Source: Volvox africanus (Eukaryota; Chlorophyta; Chlorophyceae; Chlamydomonadales; Volvocaceae). Taken from it: a stretch of 64,000 nucleotides of DNA. Shown piece by piece: positions 11,318 through 21,951 of this stretch; positions within the stretch are counted from its first letter, which is position 1; every line of letters starts with the position of its first letter. Below the pieces are notes generated by a model. It was not told the DNA's origin, made no database searches, and was given only the letters and a program-made list of their open reading frames with translations. The position numbers and the translations under genes are program-made. The stretch covers positions 2,890,001-2,954,000 of the forward strand of contig BSDZ01000010.1 in assembly GCA_030268105.1 (NCBI GenBank). Reading direction: 5' to 3'.

Positions 11318-14300
11318 GGGCTTGCCCGGGTTCCTGTGGAGGGGGCACCACCTGGGATTTCTGAACTAACGCGTGGTCGGTGGTCATCCTTACGGCCAGC
11401 CGTTAAGGCATTGTTGCCTTGTGTACTTGGACATATCGAGCGAGTCATTGCGCGACGCATCACGCTTGACGGACGCACGGGACTTCTCTGCTTCGACCTG
11501 TTGTGTAATTTGTTTACACCTCGCCGTCCCCTGTCGTCTATCGATCTGTCTAACCACGTGGTTTTGTTCATCCCCTCGTCTCTGCGTGAGATGTCGGAAC
11601 AGTTGGCCATATACAGGAGGTGTAGGCGTCAATATCCAGGCACTGCCGCATGTGTTTTACTCCCCGCTTTCTGTCGGCGCAAGGCAGAGGCATCGTTAAG
11701 GGGTATGCGGCATGTCCACCGGTTCGAGCCGGGCACCGTTTTGTTTAATGGTGTGGATCGGGAGGGTACGCTGGCTCCGTGGCCAAGCACATCCTACTCG
11801 GTTGACGTTTGGTACGAAGCTCCTGACGGGGGTGCCGTAGGTTACGGACCCGCCCTAAGTGCACTGACGTTGTCTGCTGGGCAGTCGCTCATAGATAACC
11901 GTGTCCCTGTGGTTCAGATCAGTTTGAATGGCCGTACTCTGAAGGCACTTGTTGACACCGGTGCCAGTGACGACTTCATCTCTGTCGCAGAGGTGAATGC
12001 GCTGGGGTTGTCCCCAGAGTCGTCTGATTGTCCACAGGTTACCCTTGCTGATGGGGGTAAGCATCCCATCGTGGGCAGGATTACCCTTAGCCTATCGATA
12101 GGCCCTTTGCGTGTTGTGACCTGGCCGTACGTGCTGCAGGGCTTAGCAGAGACTGCACCGTACATAATGGGGTCGTCGACATTACGACAGTACCGCGCGC
12201 GCATCGACATGGAGACCGCAACCCTGCATATGTGCAAGGGTACTCTGTCGATTAAGGTACCTTTCCTGTCGTTCGAATATGTCACACCAAAGGAGGGCGA
12301 AACTGAGGCGGTGCCTATGGTTAATTTCGCTGTGACCGCAATGGCCGCGCGAATCGAACCAGAGCTAGTCGGGCGTAAGGAGGCCGTCCGTTTGTTACGG
12401 AAAGGTGCCCACGGACTGCTTTTAAGGCCGCGGGTGAGCTGTTGTGTCACCACCGCGCAGATTTCTGCGGATCCTGAGGTTGAGGCCCTACTGTCGCAGT
12501 ATGAGGACGTCTTTAAAGATATCCCTGGCCTACCACCTATGCGTCCTGTTGATCACACAATCCCTCTCATGCCTGGAGCGCAGCCTACGGCCCGGCCAAT
12601 GTACAGGTTGAGTCCATTGGAGCTGGACGAGGTGAAGCGCCAGGTGACGGATTTGCTCGTGAAGGGTATGATACGCCCCAGCACATCCCCGTATTCTGCG
12701 CCGATTTTGTTTGTCGGTAAGAAGGATGGGACCTTGCGCATGTGCATTGATTACCGGGGGTTAAATGCGAATACGGTGAAAAATCGCTACCCTTTGCCAC
12801 GCGTTGACGACCTGTTGGATAAGCTGAAGGGCTCGGCTTATTTTTCCTCAATTGACTTACAACAGGGCTACAATCAGATTCACATCGCTGCATCTGATAT
12901 CCCGAAAACCGCTTTTCGGACGCCCTTCGGTCACTTTGAGTATACGGTTCTATCGTTTGGTTTGACTAATGCCCCTGCGACGTTTCAGGCGGTTATGGAC
13001 CAAATGTTTAGGCCGTTTATCGACAGGTTCGTTGTTTGCTACCTGGATGACATCTTGGTATATTCTAAGACGTGCGAGGAGCACTTGGAGCATCTTTGGC
13101 TCGTGCTCGACGTTATGAGGCGGGAGCAATTGTTTGCTAAACGCGCCAAATGCTTTTGGGCGCAGCCTCAGGTGGAATATTTGGGCCACATTGTGTCGGC
13201 CACCGGTGTGAAGAGGGACCCGCGAAAGGTCGCCGTGGTTCGCGATTGGCCCGCGCCTCAGAACCTCACGGAGCTGCGTAAGTTCCTTGGCTTGACCAAT
13301 TATTTCCGAAAGTTCATTGAAAAATATTCCATCATTGCGGCCCCGCTTACTAACTTAACTCGCAAAGGCGTTTTCGTTTCGCTCGAGTCGTGGACGTCGC
13401 AATGCCAGCGGGCATTCGAAGAGCTCAAACGAATCGTTGCTGAAGATGTCACCCTTGCTTTCCCCGATTACTCATTGCCATTTCGTGTTGAGGTAGTGTC
13501 TGATGCCTCAATATTTGGAAGCGGCGCTGTATTGTTACAGGAAGGGCGACCGATCGCCTTCACAAGTAAGAAGTTTTCTGGTGCGGAAATTCGCTACACC
13601 ACCGGGGAACAGGAGCTTCTGGCCGTGCTGCATGCTTTAAAGGAATGGCGCTGTTACCTCGAGGGACACCCGTTTACTTTAAAGACTGACCACAAGCCCC
13701 TAACGTTTTTGCAAAGCGTTCCGACGTTGAACCGCCGTCAAGCTAGGTGGATGGAATATCTAGCTAGGTTCAACTGCACCTGGGAGTATATCTCTGGTAA
13801 ATTGAATATTGCCGATGCTCTCAGTCGACATCCGTCGCTACACGCTGCAATTTTGGCAGCGCCCGTCGTGCGGCCGCGTAGCGAGGAGGAACCGATCGCG
13901 ACGGACCTCGCGGAGCGGTTGAAGGTTGCCTACAACGCAGACGCCTGGTTCGCGGACCCGGCTAATGTAGAAAACTTTCGCAAGCAGAATGGCCTTTGGC
14001 TACGGACGGAGGGTGCAGCTACGCAAATCGTCGTTCCGAACGACGACGCGCTACGCTACGACATCCTTGCGCGGTTCCACGAGGACCCGTTAGCAGGACA
14101 CCCTGGTAGCAAGCGATTGATCGACTTGGTGCAACGTTCCTTTTGGTGGCCTCGTTTGGCTAAGGATGCGGCGAACTTCGTACAGACATGCAGTCTGTGC
14201 CAGCGCAATAAGGCTTTGTCCGGTAAGGGTCATGGGTTGTTGCAACCGTTGCCTGTCCCGGATGCGCCTTGGGAAAGTGTTTCCATGGACTTCGTAGTCG

Positions 14301-15184
14301 CGCTGCCCAAAACTGAGGGGGGATATGATGCGGTGTTCGTAATGGTCGATCGTCTGACTAAGATGGTTCACCTAGCACCATGCACATCATCCTGCACGGC
14401 TGAGCAAACCGCACGTTTGTTTTTTGACAATGTGGTTCGGTTACACGGGGTTCCCAAAAATGTGATTTCGGACCGCGGTGGGCAGTTCACGTCTAAGTTT
14501 TGGGAAGCGCTCTGCAAACTAGTTGGCATGCGCGTCAACCTGAGCACGGCGTATCACCCGCAGACTGATGGTCAAACCGAACGCACAAACCGCACGTTGG
14601 GTGATATGTTGCGCAATTATGCTGGTCACACACCACTCGTTTGGGATACGTATTTGACTGTGGCAGAATTCGCGCTTAACAACGCTGTTAACCGCTCTAC
14701 AGGCAAAAGTCCGTTCTTTCTCAACTACGGATTTCATCCCGTGCTACCCGTGTGGCGTGAGTTGGAAGTGAACGTGCCTGCTGCTAAACTTTTTGCCAAG
14801 TCTTTCATGTCCCGAATCACAGACGCGAAGTCGTGTTTGGACGCGGCGCAGCAACGAACGACGGAATACTATAACAAATCTAAGCAGGATGTGACGTTTT
14901 CGGAAGGGCAACTCGTGTTGCTAAGCACCAAGAACTTGCGTTCCTTGGCCGACGGATCCCGAAAACTTTTACCCCGCTGGATTGGTCCGTATCCTGTCAT
15001 GCGCATGGTTGGGAATGTGGCTGTGGAGCTTGCATTGCCCGCTGATATGACCATTCACCCCACGTTCCACGTATCGCTTGTTCGTCCGTACCGTGGTACG
15101 GAACCCGTCCCTGAGCCTGCTAACGCCCCCGCAGCGGTCGAACCAGTTCCCGAGACCTGGATCGCTGGTAAACAGAAGTTTTAA
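11318..15184 (+). CDS. A1 pol polyprotein: protease, RT, RNase H, integrase
   Basis: The frame follows gag in the same phase after a TAG at 11315-11317; the first GTG is at 11336. Residue positions counted from 11336: aspartic protease LVDTGASDDF near 204; reverse transcriptase with YLDDILVYS near 568; RNase H starting at VSDAS near 723 with TDHKPL; integrase HHCC finger [10 protein letters not shown]...CSLCQ near 914-953; integrase core D, D and E near 984 (MDFVV), 1045 (SDRGGQF) and 1081 (QTERTN); GPY/F-type module WIGPYPV near 1216. All catalytic residues are present. The order protease-RT-RNase H-integrase defines Ty3/gypsy. The frame stops at TAA 15182-15184, where A3 has a Tyr codon; this single change removes the chromodomain. 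Confidence 0.95.
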   Translation, partial: GLARVPVEGAPPGISELTRGRWSSLRPAVKALLPCVLGHIERVIARRITLDGRTGLLCFDLLCNLFTPRRPLSSIDLSNHVVLFIPSSLREMSEQLAIYRRCRRQYPGTAACVLLPAFCRRKAEASLRGMRHVHRFEPGTVLFNGVDREGTLAPWPSTSYSVDVWYEAPDGGAVGYGPALSALTLSAGQSLIDNRVPVVQISLNGRTLKALVDTGASDDFISVAEVNALGLSPESSDCPQVTLADGGKHPIVGRITLSLSIGPLRVVTWPYVLQGLAETAPYIMGSSTLRQYRARIDMETATLHMCKGTLSIKVPFLSFEYVTPKEGETEAVPMVNFAVTAMAARIEPELVGRKEAVRLLRKGAHGLLLRPRVSCCVTTAQISADPEVEALLSQYEDVFKDIPGLPPMRPVDHTIPLMPGAQPTARPMYRLSPLELDEVKRQVTDLLVKGMIRPSTSPYSAPILFVGKKDGTLRMCIDYRGLNANTVKNRYPLPRVDDLLDKLKGSAYFSSIDLQQGYNQIHIAASDIPKTAFRTPFGHFEYTVLSFGLTNAPATFQAVMDQMFRPFIDRFVVCYLDDILVYSKTCEEHLEHLWLVLDVMRREQLFAKRAKCFWAQPQVEYLGHIVSATGVKRDPRKVAVVRDWPAPQNLTELRKFLGLTNYFRKFIEKYSIIAAPLTNLTRKGVFVSLESWTSQCQRAFEELKRIVAEDVTLAFPDYSLPFRVEVVSDASIFGSGAVLLQEGRPIAFTSKKFSGAEIRYTTGEQELLAVLHALKEWRCYLEGHPFTLKTDHKPLTFLQSVPTLNRRQARWMEYLARFNCTWEYISGKLNIADALSRHPSLHAAILAAPVVRPRSEEEPIATDLAERLKVAYNADAWFADPANVENFRKQNGLWLRTEGAATQIVVPNDDALRYDILARFHEDPLAGHPGSKRLIDLVQRSFWWPRLAKDAANFVQTCSLCQRNKALSGKGHGLLQPLPVPDAPWESVSMDFVVALPKTEGGYDAVFVMVDRLTKMVHLAPCTSSCTAEQTARLFFDNVVRLHGVPKNVISDRGGQFTSKFWEALCKLVGMRVNLSTAYHPQTDGQTERTNRTLGDMLRNYAGHTPLVWDTYLTVAEFALNNAVNRSTGKSPFFLNYGFHPVLPVWRELEVNVPAAKLFAKSFMSRITDAKSCLDAAQQRTTEYYNKSKQDVTFSEGQLVLLSTKNLRSLADGSRKLLPRWIGPYPVMRMVGNVAVELALPADMTIHPTFHVSLVRPYRGTEPVPEPANAPAAVEPVPETWIAGKQKF

Positions 15185-15379
15185 GATGTGGAGCGGGTGT
15201 TAGATTATCGCGCCCGTCGTGTGGGCCGACACCGACGTAAGCGGACAGTACACGAGTACTTGGTTAAGTGGACAGGGTATACCGACGAACACAACTCATG
15301 GGAACCGGCACACAACTTCTCACAGGACATGAAACCCCTGCTCGAAGAAGCCCGCAAACGTGCCACGCAAGCCCAATGA
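15185..15379 (+). pseudogene. A1 chromodomain, separated by a nonsense codon
   Basis: In frame with pol after the TAA, the residues DVERVLDYR...EYLVKWTGY...NSWEP form a chromodomain, the C-terminal integrase module that directs chromoviruses to marked chromatin. A3 has the same domain fused without a stop. Here it is reached only by readthrough, or is lost. Confidence 0.9.
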
Positions 15380-15401
15380 CCCCTGCAGTCGATGCTGTAT
15401 G

Positions 15402-15800
15402 TGTAGTATCCTGGGGTATCTACGGGCAGTGTCAAAGGATCCTGGACCTTAGATGGTCATCCTTCCGATCGGGCCTTTGTTGGCCGACACAACAGAGATA
15501 CAACATTGGTATCGAGCATGTTGTCCGGGTTCGAATCCCCCCACCTACGGGATGGTGAGGGCGGTTCTGACTGGTAGATGGCTTGGGAAACCGTCACCAG
15601 GCCGTGAGGGATCGGATCGTCTGACTACAGACTAGGGTGAGGGCTGGCCCTTAGACTGTAGGATGCAAGGACGCACCCTATCTGAGGGGGAATACTTGTA
15701 GTATCCTGGGGTATCTACGGGCAGTGTCAAAGGATCCTGGACCTTAGATGGTCATCCTTCCGATCGGGCCTTTGTTGGCCGACACAACAGAGATACAACA
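15402..15800 (+). mobile_element. TRIM-like miniature LTR element nested in A1
   Basis: Two 104-bp direct repeats (15402-15505 and 15697-15800) begin TGTAGTATCC and end GATACAACA. The 5-bp duplication GTATG flanks them (15397-15401 and 15801-15805). A3 shows the empty site with one GTATG. Straight after the first repeat is TTGGTATCGAGC, a primer-binding site starting like that of A1. The second repeat follows a purine stretch (tctgagggggaatact, 15681-15696). There is no coding capacity. A GGTTCGAATCC sequence, identical to the Pol III B-box/T-arm consensus, lies at about 15530. These are the marks of a TRIM moved by another element's enzymes. Confidence 0.92.
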
Positions 15801-15820
15801 GTATGATGCAGCGAGGACGC

Positions 15821-15843
15821 TGCATACGGGAGGGGGGGATAAT
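15821..15843 (+). other. Polypurine tract of A1
   Basis: A run reading gggagggggggataat ends exactly at the start of the 3' LTR. This is the position where plus-strand DNA synthesis starts. The same tract precedes the 3' LTR of A3. Confidence 0.85.
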
Positions 15844-16667
15844 TGTTGTGCTACGATTAGTTTCCCGCCGATGCGTAGGTCGATGTGATCCTACAAGGCG
15901 AAGTGCTATTGTGATGAACACATTGCATATGAATGAATCTGCATGATATAAATGTATTCGTGTACATTTATATATGCATTTGGCATGTTGTCATTACCCA
16001 TCGCGACATCGCATCATGGCAAATCCGCCTAGCATGCATGAAAGCCCGAAGCATTGAAGTGCGCATCATGCTCGTGCTACGAAACGATAAGTAATATTAT
16101 CTGATATAATATTACTTCATTACAGCACACGTTGAGAGCGCCGCACTCATCGCGATACATGCCCTGCAACCGGATATCGTTATCCGGACCCTTGCATCAT
16201 GCGAATGCCGGAAAGGCTTATACGTTGTTATGCGTAGACATCGCCTAGACGCAGTAGGGTTGTCACATCTAGGATCGGCCTCCTGATGTGAATCGTACGG
16301 CATTGCGATGCTGCGAGTATAACAGATGCGAGGACGGCTAAGCAAGATAAGACATTCGATACCGGAGAACACTTGTGTGTTCTACATTACTATTGCTATA
16401 CACTATTCTACTTAGCCCGAGCTAAGCCTGAACTTCGCTAATCACCGCTGCATGATGATTGCTTGCTTCCGGCGCTGACGGCGATTTCGTCCATTGCATC
16501 GTTCCGATCTGTAAAACTGTAAGTTATATCTCTCTTCATCTTGAAGTCTTCCGCTGTCTCTGTTTGCTCTCGCTTGCCTTGCTGTACTTGCAAGTGCTCG
16601 CGCATCGGTGTCGAAAGTCTCCAGACGTGCAGATACTTATGAGCAAACGCGAACGAGAGGTACAACA
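15844..16667 (+). repeat. 3' LTR of A1
   Basis: 824 bp, TG...CA ends, followed by the right target duplication TGAGG (16668-16672). It differs from the 5' LTR at only about six positions noticed by eye. Confidence 0.95.
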
Positions 16668-17174
16668 TGAGGCAAGCAGGCGTGTGTGTGAGAGTGTGTG
16701 GACGTCAAGGACATGTGTGCGGCTATCCGCACGTTTGGATAAGGAGAGATTATGAGATGGTGATAATCCGCGGATCGTTCAAATTATGTATATATCCGCA
16801 CAAAGATATATTTTGTCTGGCAGCACAGCTGCCATTTCAACAGGTATAATTTTAATTGACTGCAAGTGGCTAACGTGATATCAAAGTTTATGTACGAGTG
16901 ACTTGAAGTTATTTTTGTCGGTTTGCTGGCTGGCATAGTGATGGTAAGCGTGAAATGGGCCCGGAATGTAGGGCTTACTGATGTGAAGCAAGCTATGGAT
17001 ACCGCATGAAGGCATAGGCAGGGAAAGAGATTGACGCCAAAAAGTAAAGAAGGGCTATCCAGCCATTCCTCAAATTACGAGTACTGACACCAGAGGATCA
17101 CCTGGAGGTAATTTAGACTCACGGTGTCACACCTGTTTTCTACTCCTAGGAAGAAACTGCGTGATTCAAACACC
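16668..17174. repeat. GCP4 downstream flank, copy 2
   Basis: Continues the duplicated segment interrupted by A1 and matches 6834-7340 with scattered substitutions. At 17175 it joins abruptly to the gag region of chromovirus B2, marking a second breakpoint. Confidence 0.9.
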
Positions 17175-18128
17175 TTTGCTGACGAAAAGGCAATGAATTC
17201 CGGACATAGTGTCGCGGATAGGACACGGGCTTCCGTTCGTGACGCTAGGCAATATCTGCAAGCGGTGCACGGCGGGGGATGCGACTCCATTAAATGCCTG
17301 TTCGTTGGGAATACCCTCGAGCGTGCCGCAAAGGATTGGTATGACGAATGGACAACTGCTAGAGTTAAGTATACTTTTGATAACCTGATCGATGCTCTCC
17401 TCGCTCGTTTTGCTATGGAAGTTTGCTCGCGTAGCAACAAGGCTCGTAAGATGCTGGCACAAGGCACGTACCATATGCGTCCACACGAGACCGTTCCTGC
17501 TTATCAATCCAGTTTTGAGGCATTGATAACTCCTATTGTTAACTTCCCTGAGGAGGATCGTATCTTTTGGTTCCATCGCGGTCTTACCGAATCCCTTGCA
17601 CGATGGTGCGCCACTGACCTCAATGGGGTCCCGTTCCAATCTTATGATGCCTTAGTAACATTTGCTAGAGGTGTGGAGGTTCGGAATTTGGCTGGCAAGG
17701 ACGCTAAGCAACTTAATCCTCGTATTCACACGATGCGAGCGCAGGAACTGCCTTCGGAGTCGACACCGAAGGACCAGGGTCCTGATCGCAATGCCCCACG
17801 GCGGCCGTGAATACCGTTCGGAAGGAAAGACGGTACGATATTCGCGGACACCAAAGCCCAAGTAATCATGGGTCCGCGGGAGCTGGGCCAAGCTCGGGCC
17901 ACGTGAAAGGAAAACGAATGGGGGAGCGCGCCGTCTGTAGCTGCAATGCAGAACGCGGCTCCTAGTGTTAAGAAGCCCCGGACAGAGGATCCATATATGC
18001 AAAAGTGGGAGTGCCGACGTTCGGAGTTTGATCGTCGGAAGTTCGTTAATCTTTGCCTGAGGTGTGCGGGAGAGCACCCTACTCGTGAATGCCCTCTGTT
18101 ACCGCCTTTCGTGCCTAAGACGACTTAG
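17175..18128 (+). pseudogene. B2 gag fragment with zinc knuckle
   Basis: Residues such as YLQAVHGG, CLFVGNTLE, AKDWYDEWT and VPAYQSSFEAL match the retrotransposon gag core of A3. The core frame ends at a stop at 17810. A further frame (17946-18128) carries the knuckle CLRCAGEHPTREC (CX2CX3HX4C) and ends in TAG at 18126-18128. B2 keeps the core domain that A1 lost. Confidence 0.85.
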
Positions 18129-21100
18129 GAAGTTGCCCGGGATGTGGAGGAAGGGACTCCTCCCGGGATTGAAGGAAGTGAACGTGGCCGCTGGCCGTCG
18201 TTGTGTCCGGCCATAAAGGCTCTTTTACCTTCCGTTTTTGGACAAATCGAGCGGGCTATCGGGCGACGTTTTTCGCTTGACGGGTGCACGGGACTAAATC
18301 ATTTTGACCCGCTGTGTAATTTATTTGCACCGCGCTGTTCTCTTTCTTCCCTCGATTTATCCGGCCACGTTACTCTGTTTATCCCTTCATCTTCCCGTGA
18401 GTTGTGAGAGCAGCTCACCAGGTATAAGAGGTACCACCGTCGAAATCCGGACACTGCAGCTTGCATACTAATTCCCTCTTTTAGCCAACGTAAAGTGGCG
18501 TCCCTGCTGGAAGGTATGCAATGTGTCCTCCGATTCGAGTCGCACACCGCTTTGTTTAATGGTGTGGATGTGACGGGTAAACCGATGGTACTACCTAAAC
18601 TATCTTACGCTGCTGAAGTTTGGTTTGAGGCCCCTCTTTTGGATTCTACCAGGTTCGAGCCTGCTATAGGATCACTTCTGCTTTCCGCGGAGTCGACTCC
18701 GACAGGGAATCGTGTCCCTATTATCGAAATCGGCCTCGGTGGTCGACTGATGAAGGCGCTTGTGGATACCGGCGCCAGCGACGACTTCATCTCGGCAAAG
18801 GAGGTGAATGCTTTGGGGTTGACCCCTCAGTCGTCTGATTGTGCACAGGTTACCCTCGCTGATGGAGGTAAGCATCCCATCGTGGGCAGGATCACCCTGA
18901 GCCTATTGATAGGCCCTCTGCGTGTTAGGGCCCAACTGTATGTGCTACAAGGTCTCTCGGAGACGGCACAGTACATTTAGGGTGCCGCGACATTACGGCA
19001 GTACCGCGCACGCATCCATATGGAGTCCACCACACTTAGTTTGTGCAAAGGGAACCTATCGACTAAGGTACCTTTCCTGTCGTACCAAGATGTCACACCA
19101 GAGGAGGGCAGAACTGTTGCGGAGCCTGAGGTTAATTTCGCTTTAGCGGCGATCGTCCGCCGAAATCAAGAACCCAAGCTAATTGGGTGCAAGGAAACCG
19201 ATCTGATGATACGGAAAGGCGCCCATGTGTTGCTTGTGAGGCCACGGGTGCAATCGAATGCTACCACCACGCAGTCCACCGTGAAGGATCTTGAGGTCGA
19301 AGCCCTCCTGCAAAAATATGCTGATGTCTTTGGTGACATCCCAGGGCTCCCACCTATGCGACCTGTTGACCATACGATCCCTCTTGTGCCTGGAGCACAA
19401 CCCGTTTCACGACCTAGGTACAGGTTAAGCCCATTGGAGCTGGATGAAGTGAAGCGGCAAGTGGGGGATCTGCTCGCAAAGGGTATGATTCAGCCCAGCA
19501 CATCGCCATACTCCGCACCGATATTGTTTGTCGGTAAGAAGGATGGGACGTTGCGCATGTGCATTGATTATGGGGGCTTGAATGCGACCACGATTAAAAA
19601 TCGCTACCCTTTGCCGCGCGTCGATGACCTGCTCGATAAGCTGACCCGATACACGACCGGAGAGCAGGAGCTGATGGCAGCTCTACATGCTTTGAAGGAA
19701 TGGCGCTGTTACCTCGAAGGCCGCCCTTTTACACTGAAGACCGACCACAAACCGTTGACATTCTTACAGAGTGTCCCCACGCTTCACCGACGACAAGCCC
19801 GGTGGATGGAGTATCTATCTCGTTTCGAATGTACATGGGAGTATATCACCGGCAGAATTAATATTGCTGACGCCCTCAGTCGACATCCATCATTACATGC
19901 TGCGATTCTGGCAGCACCGGTTACTCGTTCACACAGTCAGGAGGTACCGATAGCAGCGGACCTCGCGCAGCGACTTAAAATGGCGTATCAAGCGGATCCA
20001 TGGTTTGCTTCACCAACTAATGTGGAACATTTGCATAAGCGCAATGATTTGTGGCTACGGACGGATGGCTTGACCACACAAATTGTCGTGCCGAACGACA
20101 ACGCTTTGCGCTACGATATTCTTGCTCGGTTCCACGAGGATCCGTTAGCAGGACATCCTGGAAGTACGTGTTTGGCAGAGCTAGTACGACGCTCGTTCTG
20201 GTGGCCGTGCGTGGTGAAGGATGCAGAAAACTTCGTGCAAAGGTGCAGTTTATGTCAGCGCAATAAAGCACTATCTGGTAAGGGCCAGGGGTTGTTACAA
20301 CCTTTACCTATAGCAGATGCCCCTTGGGAAAGTGTTTCTATGGACTTTGTAGTCGCGCTGCCCAAAACTGAGGGGGGATACGACTCGGTGTTCATTATGG
20401 TCAATCGCTTGACCAAGATGGTTCACTTAGCCCCCTGCACCTCGTCTTGCACCACTGAGCAAACAGCACAATTATTTTTTGATAACATGGTCCGATTACA
20501 CGGCGTTCCTAAAAATGTGATATCCGATCGAGGCGGTCAATTCACATCTAAGTTTTGGGAAGCGCTATGTCAACTCGTCGGTATGCGCGTTCATTTGAGC
20601 ACAGCATATCATCCACAATCCGATGGGCAAACTGAACACACAAATTGCACGCTGGGCGACATGTTGAGGAATTTCACGGGACGCACACCCTCTGTTTGGG
20701 ATACATTTCTGACTTCGGCAGAATTCGCGCTTAACAACGCTGTTAACCGCTCTACAGGTCAAAGCCCTTTCTTTCTGAATTATGGATTCCATCCTGCGCT
20801 ACCCGTGTGGCGAGAGTTGGAGGTAAATATCCTGGCGGCTAACACCTTTGCCAAGTCGTTCCTATCCCACATGACAGACGCGAAGGCATGTTTGGACGCG
20901 GCACAACAACGGACGACAGACTACTATAATAAATCCAAACGAGACATAACATTTTCGGTGGGCCAAATGGTATTATTGAGCACTAAGAACTTGCGTTCAC
21001 TCGCCGACGGTTCCCAAAAATTACTACCTTGCTGGATTGGTCCGTATCCCGTTGTTTGCATGGTAGGGAATGTAGCTGTGGAGCTATCCCTACCCTCTGA

Positions 21101-21138
21101 CATGAATATCCACCCCACGTTTCATATTTCCCTCATCC
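18129..21138 (+). pseudogene. B2 pol, internally deleted
   Basis: The frame continues in the same phase as gag after TAG 18126-18128. Stops at 18405-18407 (TGA) and 18978-18980 (TAG) break it. Protease LVDTGASDDFIS is present near 18760. RT runs to RVDDLLDKL and then jumps at about 19644 to RYTTGEQEL, so the palm with the YxDD motif is gone although the frame is kept. RNase H (TDHKPL) and integrase (HHCC, MDFVV, SDRGGQF, QTEHTN) follow. The C-terminus is cut after HPTFHIS and reads into the LTR. Confidence 0.9.
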
Positions 21139-21951
21139 TGTTGTACGCCGGTTCGTTCACCGGTTGCACCGAAATAGGCCGCAATGCATCTGAACATCAT
21201 GAAGCATAATACAATCATATTAGCATGATATACTCGAGTATATCTAGCTAATCAGGCATGTCGCATTATCATCCACGACATCGCGCTGTCGGTCAACATG
21301 TTTGACTCGAGGCTGATAATTAATGTGCGATCTATCCATTGGCATTTTATATCACGTAATAATACTTTAAATGTTATTACTTCATTTACGTTATAAACCA
21401 TACGCGTATGCGAGAAGGCGACGATCGCAATGGTTGGGTCGGCAACCGAATATCGATATTCGGACCTTCGCATATTGCATGCGTTGCATTCAATAATATC
21501 ACGGATGACACGATATTTAGAACAGTGCTACAAAGGTACTCACACTTGAGATCGGAATCCAGTGAGACCTGTACTGCGCATCAGTATCGCGATGTGATAG
21601 GTGCGAGGACGGCCGCCTAGAGACCGAAGTCGGCTTGCGCTACTTTGGATCAAGTACCTGTGTACTTAACTCGATCTAATTCACATACATACGATATAAT
21701 CATATATATTCGGCCTGAGCTATTCTAGCATTCCATCTGCAGCCGAGTGATGAACATTGCCCACGGGGTCTGACGGCGATCTACTGATTTGAAAATGAGA
21801 ATTATTGTAAGTTGAATCTTTCCTTAATCTTGAGTCTTCCGCTGTCACTTTACTCGCATTGAATTGCCTTGCTGTTCGTAAGCACGGTGCGCACTAGCTA
21901 ACATTCAGACGTGCAGATTCAGTGCATGATTGAAGAAGGAAGGATACAACA
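21139..21951 (+). repeat. LTR of chromovirus family B (+ orientation)
   Basis: 813 bp, starting TGTTGTACGCCGG and ending GGATACAACA. The same LTR occurs inverted at 27903-28715. It contains a perfect 18-bp palindrome ccgaatatcgatattcgg at 21446-21463, matching in position the palindrome of the A LTR. Confidence 0.93.

Larger units (their letters stand above)
9400..16667 (+). mobile_element. Full-length Ty3/gypsy chromovirus A1
   Basis: A 7,268-bp LTR retrotransposon bounded by 824-bp LTRs (9400-10223 and 15844-16667) that begin TGTTGTGC and end TACAACA. It is flanked by the 5-bp duplication TGAGG (9395-9399 and 16668-16672). The uninterrupted site exists at 6834-6838. The LTRs differ at only a handful of positions, so the insertion is recent. 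Inside are a primer-binding site, a gag with an in-frame deletion, an intact protease-RT-RNase H-integrase frame, a chromodomain cut off by one nonsense codon, a nested TRIM and a purine tract. It is probably not autonomous because the core gag domain is missing. Confidence 0.95.
17175..21951 (+). mobile_element. Chromovirus family B, element B2 (5'-truncated, decayed)
   Basis: It is related to family A but clearly distinct in sequence and LTR. The 5' LTR and gag start are missing. The remaining order is gag, zinc knuckle, protease, partial RT, RNase H and integrase, then an LTR of 813 bp (21139-21951). Several stops and deletions inactivate it. The 3' end of pol, the chromodomain and the purine tract are deleted, so pol joins the LTR directly at 21138/21139. 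Confidence 0.9.

Noticed and set aside
15506..15580. Possible tRNA gene
   Set aside because: Only the T-arm-like sequence is present. I could not form an acceptor stem, D arm or anticodon arm.
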